DNA from: Burkholderiales bacterium
Lineage (GTDB): Bacteria; Pseudomonadota; Gammaproteobacteria; Burkholderiales; Burkholderiaceae
Direction of reading: 5' to 3'
DNA length: 5,491 nucleotides
Assembly: GCA_947371645.1 (NCBI GenBank)
Contig: CANBQJ010000247.1
Span: 1 to 5,491 of the forward strand
The notes beneath the pieces were generated by a model, which saw only the letters and a program-made list of their open reading frames with translations, was not told the origin of the DNA and did no database searches. Below are positions 1-5,378 of the stretch, piece after piece (the first letter of the stretch is position 1; each line of letters begins with the position of its first letter). The position numbers and the translations under genes were made by a program.

Positions 1-686
1 ACAACGCCATGCTGATCGTGGCGGGTTCGCTGGTGGGCTCATCGGGCGCGATCCTGAGCTACATCATGTGCAAGGCCATGAACCGCTCGTTCTTCAACGT
101 GATCCTGGGTGGCTTCGGTGGTGAGGCCACGGCCGCGGTCGCCGGTGGCGCGCAAGCGCAGCGGCCGGTGAAGAGTGGCTCGGCCGACGACGCCGCCTTC
201 GTGCTGGGCAATGCCGAGACCGTGATCATCGTGCCTGGCTACGGCCTGGCCGTGGCCCGCGCGCAGCACGCCGTGAAAGAACTGGCCGCCAAGCTCACCG
301 AAAAGGGCATCACCGTCAAGTACGCCATCCACCCGGTGGCCGGCCGCATGCCTGGCCACATGAACGTGCTGCTGGCCGAAGCCGAAGTGCCCTACGACCA
401 GGTGCACGAGATGGAAGACATCAACGGCGAGTTCGGCCAGGCCGACGTGGCCATCATCCTGGGCGCCAACGACGTGGTGAACCCTGCGGCCCATGTGAAG
501 GGCAGCGCCATCTACGGCATGCCCATCCTGGAGGCCTACAAGGCCAAGACCGTGATCGTGAACAAGCGCTCCATGGCCAGCGGTTATGCCGGCCTGGACA
601 ACGAGCTGTTCTACATGGACAAGACCATGATGGTGTTTGGCGATGCCAAGAAGGTTGTGGAAGACATGGTCAAAGCGGTGGAGTGA
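1..686 (+). CDS. pntB: NAD(P) transhydrogenase subunit beta, C-terminal part (5' end outside window)
   Basis: PntB forms, with PntA, the inner-membrane transhydrogenase that moves hydride between NADH and NADP+ coupled to proton flow. The reading frame is open from the first full codon at position 3, and about 227 residues are visible; full PntB proteins are usually about 460-480 residues, so this is roughly the second half. The first ~28 residues ([20 protein letters not shown]) look like the last transmembrane helix of domain II. After a variable Ala/Gly-rich linker comes the soluble NADP(H)-binding domain III. Its recognisable motifs are the nucleotide-binding loop [30 protein letters not shown], the [10 protein letters not shown] loop, and [17 protein letters not shown] near the C-terminus. 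The stop is TGA at 684-686, and an intrinsic terminator follows 21 bases later, so pntB is the last gene of its transcript. Nothing looks broken. The ATG at position 9 is internal and is not the start. Confidence 0.96.
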   Translation, partial: NAMLIVAGSLVGSSGAILSYIMCKAMNRSFFNVILGGFGGEATAAVAGGAQAQRPVKSGSADDAAFVLGNAETVIIVPGYGLAVARAQHAVKELAAKLTEKGITVKYAIHPVAGRMPGHMNVLLAEAEVPYDQVHEMEDINGEFGQADVAIILGANDVVNPAAHVKGSAIYGMPILEAYKAKTVIVNKRSMASGYAGLDNELFYMDKTMMVFGDAKKVVEDMVKAVE

Positions 687-707
687 GCCACGCGCTTTCA
701 CCCCAAC

Positions 708-734
708 AAGCCGGGCCCTGTGCCCGGCTTTTTT
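708..734 (+). terminator. Intrinsic terminator after pntB
   Basis: A perfect 9-bp stem AAGCCGGGC (708-716) and GCCCGGCTT (722-730) encloses the 5-base loop CCTGT. Six consecutive T's run from 729 to 734. The opposite strand has no comparable T-run after the stem, so it should act mainly on + strand transcripts. It separates pntB from the DUF1800 operon. Confidence 0.92.
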
Positions 735-810
735 GTTGTCCGCTCGCCGGTGACGGGTATGCGGAATAACCCGGTCGGGGTAGGCGCTGGTTCGGGGCAT
801 CGGGAGGCAC

Positions 811-928
811 CAAAGCGGTCCAACAGGGGTGATTGGCTGACGCCTGTCGCCAATGCTTACAGGTCGGGCGGGGTGCGAACTCGACAATTTCTTCAGGCAT
901 TGCGCCATCAGAAATGCAAAGCGGTCCA
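811..928. repeat. 12-bp direct repeat CAAAGCGGTCCA, two copies 106 bp apart
   Basis: The sequence CAAAGCGGTCCA occurs at 811-822 and again at 917-928, both upstream of the DUF1800 gene. Both copies are followed by a G-run (ACAGGGGT and GGGGGTT). The spacing of 106 bp is close to ten helical turns, so the copies would lie on roughly the same DNA face. They could be paired regulator sites or simply a small local duplication; the sequence does not decide between these. Confidence 0.5.
894..917 (-). repeat. Arm A of a long-distance inverted repeat flanking the DUF1800-DUF1501 operon
   Basis: CATTGCGCCATCA at 898-910 is the exact reverse complement of TGATGGCGCAATG at 4935-4947. The similarity extends on both sides (CAG at 894-896, AAA at 912-914, GC at 916-917), giving 21 matching positions in 24 aligned columns with two mismatches and one gap. 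Both arms lie in non-coding DNA, one before and one after the two-gene operon. Confidence 0.5.
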
Positions 929-972
929 GGGGGTTGCCACCTGAGTTCCACCGGAACTCGGTGTGGGTGTGC

Positions 973-997
973 ATGTGCGCGTCCAAAGCGCGTGCAT
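973..997 (+). other. Hairpin in the leader of the DUF1800 gene
   Basis: ATGTGCGCG (973-981) can pair with CGCGTGCAT (989-997) over nine positions, two of them G-U wobbles, around the 7-base loop TCCAAAG. The wobble pairs suggest folding as RNA rather than a symmetrical protein site on DNA. No T-run follows, so it is not a terminator. It lies about 85 bases before the start codon and could be a leader structure or chance in GC-rich DNA. Confidence 0.35.
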
Positions 998-1070
998 CGA
1001 CGACTCCCGGATGTTGGCGTCAGGCCTTCGCGGTGTGCGGCCATCGGTCGCCGCCCAGCCACTTCAACCC

Positions 1071-1075
1071 AGGGA
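1071..1075 (+). promoter_or_regulatory. Ribosome binding site of the DUF1800 gene
   Basis: AGGGA ends six bases before the ATG at 1082, normal Shine-Dalgarno spacing. It decides the start in favour of 1082 over the upstream TTG at 833 and the in-frame ATG at 1166, which is preceded by the poor sequence CCCAGACCGAAGCC. Confidence 0.7.
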
Positions 1076-1081
1076 ATCGAC

Positions 1082-3097
1082 ATGTCCAGTCACGAGACCT
1101 TGCTGCCACCAGTGCGGCCACACACCGATGAGGCCGATCTGGCCATCGGCACCCAGACCGAAGCCATGCCGGTCCAACCAGGCAGCGCCGCGGCGCTGAC
1201 GGCTGTGGCTGCCGCCGCAGCGCTGTCTGCCTGCGGCGGGGGAGACGGCGGCAGTGCCGCCAGCACCACGCCCGCAGGCACCGCGCCACAAGAGGGCACC
1301 AGGTCGCAGGCGGCCGCCTATTCCCCCAAGGTGGCGCCCACCTTGCGTGACGCGCACCGCTTTCTGGTGCAGGCCACGTTTGGCCCCAAGCCGGGCGAGC
1401 CGGAAACCCTGATGAAGGCCGGTGCGTTCGAAGCCTGGCTGGACGCCCAGTTTGTCGCCGCGCCGAGCTACGCGGCTTACCCCCTCACCAAGCTGAACTT
1501 CGAAGACACGACCAAGATCGGTGGCTTGTATGGGGACAAGGCCGTGCCCGGCGGCTACCTGCACCGCGACCATGTGGAATCCGCCTGGTGGCAGATGTCG
1601 CTGACCGCGTCCGACCAGCTGCGCCACCGCGTGGCCTTCGCCTTGTCGGAGGTCCTGGTCATCGCCATGACCGGCGGCACGCTGGCGGAGTGGCCCTACA
1701 TGTGCGCCAGCTACTACGACCTCTTGCTGAACAACGCCTTCGGCAGCTACAAGGACCTGGTGACCCAGGTGGCCGGTCACCCGGCGATGGGCATGTACCT
1801 CTCGCACTTGAGCAACAGCCGCCCCAGCGGCAACCGCATCCCGGACCAGAACTTTGCACGCGAGCTGATGCAGCTGTTCACGCTGGGCCTGGTCAACCTC
1901 AAGGCCGATGGTTCGCTGCTCACAGACGGCGCCGGCAAGCCCGTCGAGACCTACAAGCCCTATGACGTCGAGGTGCTGTCGCACGTGTTCACCGGCTGGG
2001 GCTGGCGCCACACCTTCAGCACCTGGTTTGACCGCTACGGTTTCATCGATTCGCAGACCTCGCCCATGGTGGCCTACCCAGAGGAACACTCCGCGCCCGG
2101 TGAGTTCCCGCGCCTGGGCACGGACGGCAAGATCCAGCGCTATGCCGGCACGCCGCTCACAGGCGCCATCACCTTGCTGGGCCAGACCTTCACCCCCTCG
2201 GGTGACCCGACGGCGGACCGCACGGCCGCCATCGACATCGTGTTCAAGCACCCGAACCTGGCCCCGTTTGTGGCCAAGGCCATGATCCAGCGCCTGGTGA
2301 CCAGCAACCCCTCCGCCGCGTACGTGGGCCGGGTGGCCGCAGCCTTCAAGGTCTCGTGGAGCCTGCAGACGCTGGTCCGCACGATCTTGCTGGACAACGA
2401 AGCACGCGACACGGCCAACCTGTGCGATGTGCAGACCAGCCCGACCTACGGCAAGCTCAAGGAACCCATCCTGCGCGTGACCCAGTACATGCGCGCCATG
2501 AACGTCCGTTCGATCAATGGCAGCTGGGCCTGCGGCTCCATGGAAACGGTGTCGTCCAGCTGGCCCAAGTACTCGCTGGGGCAGGCGCCCCTGGAGTCGC
2601 CCACGGTTTTCAACTTCTTCAGGCCTGGCTATGTCTCGCCGGGGGGCGAAATGGCCAAAAAGAACCTGGTCACGCCGGAGATGCAGATCTCCAGCGAAAC
2701 CGAAGTGGCCGTGTATGTGCGCTTCATGATGACCGCCTCCCGCGCGGGCTTCGGCTTCGATCGGGCCAATGATGTCGTCAACAACCCCATTTGCAGCCAG
2801 CCCCTGCAGTATTGGTCGAGCATCTACCCGGACTACTCGGAAGAACTGGCGGCACTCATCAAGCCCGGAGATTCGGCGGCCACGCGCATCACCAACTTCA
2901 CGGCGCTGGTGAACCGCAAGTTGTTTGGCAACGCCATGTCCACCGGCCTGCAAAACCACCTGAAAGCGGTGGCGACCAGCATGCAGGTGGGCAGCTGGGG
3001 TGGCACGGTGAAGGACTTCGAGGGGCGTGCCAACCGCGGCCTCAATCACCTGCTGACCCTGTGTGTGATCAGCCCCGAGTTCGTGGTTCAACGCTGA
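1082..3097 (+). CDS. DUF1800 family protein, putative envelope lipoprotein
   Basis: This 671-residue protein belongs to the DUF1800 family, whose biochemical role is not established. Family-type motifs run along the whole length: RFLVQATFGP (93-102), RHRVAFALSEVLVI (181-194), NFARELMQLFTLGL (257-270), VLSHVFTGWGW (298-308), HPNLAPFVAKAMIQRLV (390-406), KLKEPILRV (458-466), ESPTVFNFFRPGYVSPG (505-521) and the ending CVISPEFVVQR (661-671). It appears complete. The N-terminus carries an alanine-rich hydrophobic stretch (35-50) ending in LSAC at 48-51 and then GGGDGG, which matches a lipobox and a flexible tether. However, the preceding 34 residues are acidic to neutral rather than basic, odd for a signal peptide. 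Cysteines after C51 (208, 448, 484, 571, 661) could form disulfides outside the cytoplasm. The gene is the first of a two-gene unit with the DUF1501 gene, the usual partner of this family. Family assignment is firm; export and lipidation are inference. Confidence 0.93.
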   Translation: MSSHETLLPPVRPHTDEADLAIGTQTEAMPVQPGSAAALTAVAAAAALSACGGGDGGSAASTTPAGTAPQEGTRSQAAAYSPKVAPTLRDAHRFLVQATFGPKPGEPETLMKAGAFEAWLDAQFVAAPSYAAYPLTKLNFEDTTKIGGLYGDKAVPGGYLHRDHVESAWWQMSLTASDQLRHRVAFALSEVLVIAMTGGTLAEWPYMCASYYDLLLNNAFGSYKDLVTQVAGHPAMGMYLSHLSNSRPSGNRIPDQNFARELMQLFTLGLVNLKADGSLLTDGAGKPVETYKPYDVEVLSHVFTGWGWRHTFSTWFDRYGFIDSQTSPMVAYPEEHSAPGEFPRLGTDGKIQRYAGTPLTGAITLLGQTFTPSGDPTADRTAAIDIVFKHPNLAPFVAKAMIQRLVTSNPSAAYVGRVAAAFKVSWSLQTLVRTILLDNEARDTANLCDVQTSPTYGKLKEPILRVTQYMRAMNVRSINGSWACGSMETVSSSWPKYSLGQAPLESPTVFNFFRPGYVSPGGEMAKKNLVTPEMQISSETEVAVYVRFMMTASRAGFGFDRANDVVNNPICSQPLQYWSSIYPDYSEELAALIKPGDSAATRITNFTALVNRKLFGNAMSTGLQNHLKAVATSMQVGSWGGTVKDFEGRANRGLNHLLTLCVISPEFVVQR

Positions 3098-3101
3098 GGA
3101 G
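3096..3101 (+). promoter_or_regulatory. Ribosome binding site of the DUF1501 gene, overlapping the DUF1800 stop
   Basis: GAGGAG overlaps the TGA stop of the upstream gene (3095-3097). Two in-frame ATGs follow, at 3103 and 3109. Only the second is properly spaced, at 7 bases; the first is one base away. This selects 3109 as the start and points to translational coupling with the DUF1800 gene. Confidence 0.75.
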
Positions 3102-3108
3102 AATGGAC

Positions 3109-4686
3109 ATGACCCAACCCATCAACCGCCGTGGTTTCATCCAGCAAGCGGGTGCCTTGGGCGCCTGGACGGCAGCAGGCGGCCCGCTGGTGTTCAACCT
3201 GGCTCCGGGCACGGCCCATGCGGCCGACACCTTGAGCGGCTACCGTGCTCTGGTCTGCGTCTTCCTGGCCGGCGGCAACGACGCCTTCAACACCGTGGTG
3301 CGGGCCGACTCGATACCGGGCTTGAGCCGCTACAAGGATGCGCGCCAAACCATCCGTTGGACCGATGCCGACCTGGCCGACACCAGCCTCAAGCTCAACA
3401 TCGGCGCCACCAACAACTTCACCGGAACGCCCGGCCTGGACTTGCGGCTGAACAAGCACCTGGCCAGAATGCGGGCGCGTTTCAACGCCACGGGCGGCGG
3501 GGTGGCCTTGATCGGCAACATCGGCCCCCTGGTCAAGCCCATGACCAATGCGGCCTATGTGCCAGGCTCGGTGGACGTGCCCCCGAAGCTGTTCTCGCAC
3601 AACGACCAGCAATCGGTCTGGCAAAGCGGCAAGGCCGAGGGTGCGGTGTCAGGGTGGGGCGGCGAGTTCATCCGTCGCCTGGCGCAGAACAACACCGTCA
3701 ACGGCGCAGCCTCGACCAAGTTCGCCTCGATCGGCGTGGAGGCCACGGCGGTGTTCTGCAATGGCATCGATGTCAAGGTGACGGGCGAGACCGCCAAGCC
3801 GCTGATCAACGTGCTGGGCACGTCGCGGCTGGGTGTCTTGCGTCCGGGCGGTGGTGATGCCAACAGCCAGGCCTGGCCCACCGGCAATGCCGATGGCTTT
3901 GATGAAGGCCGGCTGACGCGCGACAGCGTCCTGGGCCCCATCTTTGCGGGCACCGCAGGGGTGTCGCAGAAATCCGTGTTCCTCCTGGGCACCTACAAGC
4001 ACGCCATCGAACAGGACTACCTCAGCAAGCTGGCGAGCGCCAACGACGCCTGGAAGGCGGCCTCGCAGGCCCTGGGCGACATGGGCGCTGCGGTGGTCCC
4101 CGACGCACCGGCCAACAACGACCTGGCGGCGCAGCTGCGCACCGTGCTGGCCTTCATCCGTCGGCATGACACCGTGCCCACCGCGATGAACAGCAGCCGG
4201 CAGGTGTTCTTTGTTCAGCTTGGTGGTTTCGACACCCACAACGGCCAGACCGCCGGGGGCAAGCACGATGAGCTGCTCCAACAGCTCGACGAGGCGCTGG
4301 ACTACTTCTACACCCAGCTGCAAGGCGGCGGTCACCTCTCCAGCGTCACCACCTTCACCGCTTCGGAGTTCGGGCGCAAGCTCAACGAAAACGGTGATGG
4401 GTCCGACCACGGCTGGGGCGGGCACCACCTGGTGTTCGGTGGCACCGTGAAGGGCGGGGTGTACGGGCAGTTCCCCGACCTGGGCACCTGGGATGGCGCC
4501 AAGTACACCGACCCGCAATTGCTGTCTGACGGCACCATGGTGCCCAAGGTCTCAGTGGACGTGTTCGCCAAGCAGCTGGGCGGATGGCTGGGGCTGGATT
4601 GGGTTGGCGTCGCCAACAACAAGACGGCCTTGGGACAGATGTTCCCCAATCTGGCCAACCAGGAGGCCTTGACGGCCTTCATCTGA
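3109..4686 (+). CDS. DUF1501 family protein with twin-arginine (Tat) signal peptide
   Basis: This 525-residue protein belongs to the DUF1501 family, related to the alkaline phosphatase/sulfatase fold; no substrate is established. The N-terminus is a Tat signal: NRRGFIQ with twin arginines at 7-8, a hydrophobic segment (14-32), and a likely cleavage site after AHA (36-38). Export would therefore be in a folded state. The mature protein opens with the core strand LVCVFLAGGNDAFNTVV (48-64). FSHNDQQSVWQSG follows at 162-174. The C-terminal half carries GGFDTHNGQ (372-380), then TTFTASEFGRKLNENG (414-429), SDHGWGGHH (432-440) and VKGGVYGQFPDL (447-458). D375, H377, D433, H434 and H440 are plausible metal ligands by analogy with the fold, not shown by the sequence. 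The gene starts 11 bases after the DUF1800 stop, so the two should be co-transcribed and probably act together. It appears complete and is followed by a terminator. Confidence 0.94.
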   Translation: MTQPINRRGFIQQAGALGAWTAAGGPLVFNLAPGTAHAADTLSGYRALVCVFLAGGNDAFNTVVRADSIPGLSRYKDARQTIRWTDADLADTSLKLNIGATNNFTGTPGLDLRLNKHLARMRARFNATGGGVALIGNIGPLVKPMTNAAYVPGSVDVPPKLFSHNDQQSVWQSGKAEGAVSGWGGEFIRRLAQNNTVNGAASTKFASIGVEATAVFCNGIDVKVTGETAKPLINVLGTSRLGVLRPGGGDANSQAWPTGNADGFDEGRLTRDSVLGPIFAGTAGVSQKSVFLLGTYKHAIEQDYLSKLASANDAWKAASQALGDMGAAVVPDAPANNDLAAQLRTVLAFIRRHDTVPTAMNSSRQVFFVQLGGFDTHNGQTAGGKHDELLQQLDEALDYFYTQLQGGGHLSSVTTFTASEFGRKLNENGDGSDHGWGGHHLVFGGTVKGGVYGQFPDLGTWDGAKYTDPQLLSDGTMVPKVSVDVFAKQLGGWLGLDWVGVANNKTALGQMFPNLANQEALTAFI

Positions 4687-4695
4687 GGCCAGGCT

Positions 4696-4724
4696 TGGCC
4701 TGCGGTGGCAGCACCGCAAGGCCA
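4696..4724 (+). other. Hairpin between the DUF1501 stop and its terminator
   Basis: TGGCCTGCGGTG (4696-4707) pairs with CACCGCAAGGCCA (4712-4724) around the loop GCAG, with a single bulged A. It starts nine bases after the stop codon. No T-run follows, so it is not itself an intrinsic terminator. It may protect the mRNA 3' end or help terminate together with the next hairpin. Confidence 0.6.
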
Positions 4725-4738
4725 GACCACCGCGCACC

Positions 4739-4763
4739 AACCGGGCCGAGAGCCCGGTTTTTT
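4739..4763 (+). terminator. Intrinsic terminator of the DUF1800-DUF1501 operon
   Basis: A perfect 8-bp stem AACCGGGC (4739-4746) and GCCCGGTT (4752-4759) encloses the loop CGAGA and is followed by six T's (4758-4763). Its architecture is nearly the same as that of the terminator after pntB. It isolates the operon from the RTX gene downstream. Confidence 0.92.
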
Positions 4764-4826
4764 GTGGCCTGAGCGCTCAAGCCAGGCCGCTGCCGGGCAC
4801 ATTTTCAAACCGATTGTTGCTGTTTT

Positions 4827-4855
4827 ATGGCAATAAAAATGCCATCAATTGGCAT
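4827..4855. promoter_or_regulatory. Overlapping palindromes built from three TGGCA/TGCCA half-sites
   Basis: ATGGCA (4827-4832) and TGCCAT (4840-4845) form one inverted repeat with a 7-base spacer. ATGCCA (4839-4844) and TGGCAT (4850-4855) form a second with a 5-base spacer. The middle half-site is shared. Such an arrangement in an AT-rich intergenic block looks like an operator for a dimeric regulator. The regulator cannot be named from the sequence. Confidence 0.45.
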
Positions 4856-4872
4856 AAAAAGCACAAAACATG

Positions 4873-4906
4873 AATTTATGTGTAATCCATTGAAAGCACA
4901 TAAATT
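4873..4906. promoter_or_regulatory. Perfect 10-bp inverted repeat in AT-rich DNA
   Basis: AATTTATGTG (4873-4882) is the exact reverse complement of CACATAAATT (4897-4906), separated by 14 bases. The left arm also sits in an imperfect 14-bp palindrome, ACATGAATTTATGT (4868-4881). No T-run follows the right arm, so it is not a terminator. It is most simply read as a pair of sites for a regulator acting on the RTX gene. Confidence 0.45.
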
Positions 4907-4928
4907 ACGATGACATGGTAAATACTGT

Positions 4929-4951
4929 GCGTTTTGATGGCGCAATGACTG
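4929..4951 (+). repeat. Arm B of the long-distance inverted repeat flanking the DUF1800-DUF1501 operon
   Basis: TGATGGCGCAATG (4935-4947) is the exact reverse complement of 898-910 upstream of the operon. Flanking matches GC (4929-4930), TTT and CTG (4949-4951) extend it. It lies just where the AT-rich block ends and GC-rich sequence resumes. Confidence 0.5.
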
Positions 4952-5171
4952 CCTCTGGCGAGCTGATGCGCTGCACCTGACCGCGCGAGTGGCCCAGTGG
5001 GCAATGACCATGCGTCTTCTTGCCATGCGAGCAGGCTGGCGGTTGGCGCCACCTTGTTGAGCCCGCCATCGACCGTGCCCATCAGAAACATTAAGTTACA
5101 GGTGGCGGCGGCGGCTTCCCAGAATGCACAAGGGCATCACGCCGGACAAGAACAACGTTCAGGGTAGGAAT

Positions 5172-5337
5172 CGACCACAAGCCAGCACGCAGAGGCTGCG
5201 GTGGTCGCGGGCACTCGCGGTCTGCGGGCGCGCCTGGCTGTGCCCGCGCAAGGTGGGTGCGAAGCCTTCCCCTGGGCGATGGACTGACGGACGCACGTGC
5301 TGCCCGCGACACACCAGGGGGCTCTACACGTGTCGCG
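5172..5337 (+). other. Candidate structured leader before the RTX gene
   Basis: Several perfect inverted repeats lie close together. CGACCAC (5172-5178) pairs with GTGGTCG (5201-5207) and encloses a smaller hairpin CGCAG-AGG-CTGCG (5188-5200). CGCGGGCAC (5206-5214) pairs with GTGCCCGCG (5240-5248). CGCGACAC (5305-5312) pairs with GTGTCGCG (5330-5337). In addition GTCGCGGGCA (5204-5213) is exactly complementary to TGCCCGCGAC (5301-5310), so one segment has competing partners. I do not recognise a known riboswitch or small RNA class. GC-rich DNA forms many such pairings by chance, so confidence is limited. Confidence 0.35.
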
Positions 5338-5368
5338 CAGTTCATTCCAGAGCCGGATTCAACAATCT

Positions 5369-5372
5369 GGAG
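5369..5372 (+). promoter_or_regulatory. Ribosome binding site of the RTX gene
   Basis: GGAG lies six bases before the ATG at 5379, fixing that codon as the start of the gene that runs off the window. Confidence 0.7.
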
Positions 5373-5378
5373 CGATTC

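Larger units (their letters stand above)
735..1081 (+). other. Non-coding region upstream of the DUF1800 gene
   Basis: This stretch of about 350 bases has no gene I can support. The DUF1800 frame stays open upstream to a TTG at 833, but that 83-residue extension (starting MADACRQCLQVG) looks like no protein N-terminus I know, and a good ribosome binding site sits directly before the ATG at 1082. The region holds a 12-bp direct repeat (811-822 and 917-928), one arm of a long-distance inverted repeat (894-917) and a hairpin (973-997). The promoter of the operon should lie here. TCGACA at 881-886 resembles a -35 box, but no good -10 box follows at the right distance, so I do not call a promoter. 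Confidence 0.6.
4764..5378 (+). other. Long non-coding region upstream of the RTX gene
   Basis: These 615 bases hold no convincing gene on either strand; the open frames present are short and show no family motifs or ribosome binding sites I can support. The region has three parts. Positions 4801-4920 are AT-rich (37 G/C in 120 bases, 31%) with several palindromes. Positions 4929-4951 are arm B of the inverted repeat matching 894-917. From about 5100 it is GC-rich, with nested inverted repeats between 5172 and 5337. Promoter and leader of the RTX gene are the obvious job of this DNA, but I cannot place a transcription start with confidence. Confidence 0.65.

Noticed and set aside
833..1081. 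An 83-residue upstream extension of the DUF1800 frame from a TTG at 833
   Set aside because: The ATG at 1082 has a well-spaced AGGGA, and the extension has no signal, domain or family resemblance.
1064..3091. A 675-codon open frame on the minus strand opposite the DUF1800 gene
   Set aside because: It is the antisense shadow of a GC-rich gene, rich in His/Gly/Arg/Val with no recognisable domain. The + strand frame carries family motifs throughout.
2791..3108. An upstream extension of the DUF1501 frame inside the DUF1800 gene
   Set aside because: It would overlap the well-supported DUF1800 C-terminus, and the Tat signal peptide and ribosome binding site place the start at 3109.
4828..4845. 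A possible sigma-54 promoter, since TGGCA and TGC are spaced GG-N10-GC and the minus strand reads TGGCA-N7-TTGCC
   Set aside because: The match follows from the palindrome itself. Several consensus positions fail on the + strand, the better minus-strand version faces no gene, and the RTX start is over 500 bases away.
4890..4924. A sigma-70 promoter using TTGAAA (4890-4895) and TGG-TAAATA (4916-4924)
   Set aside because: The spacer would be 23 bases, too long. The extended -10 alone is suggestive but not enough to call.
4876..5091. A minus-strand 71-codon frame (starting MFLMGTVDGGLN) in the intergenic region
   Set aside because: I see no ribosome binding site or family motif, and it crosses the AT-rich palindrome block. 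It could be a decayed fragment, but nothing supports that.
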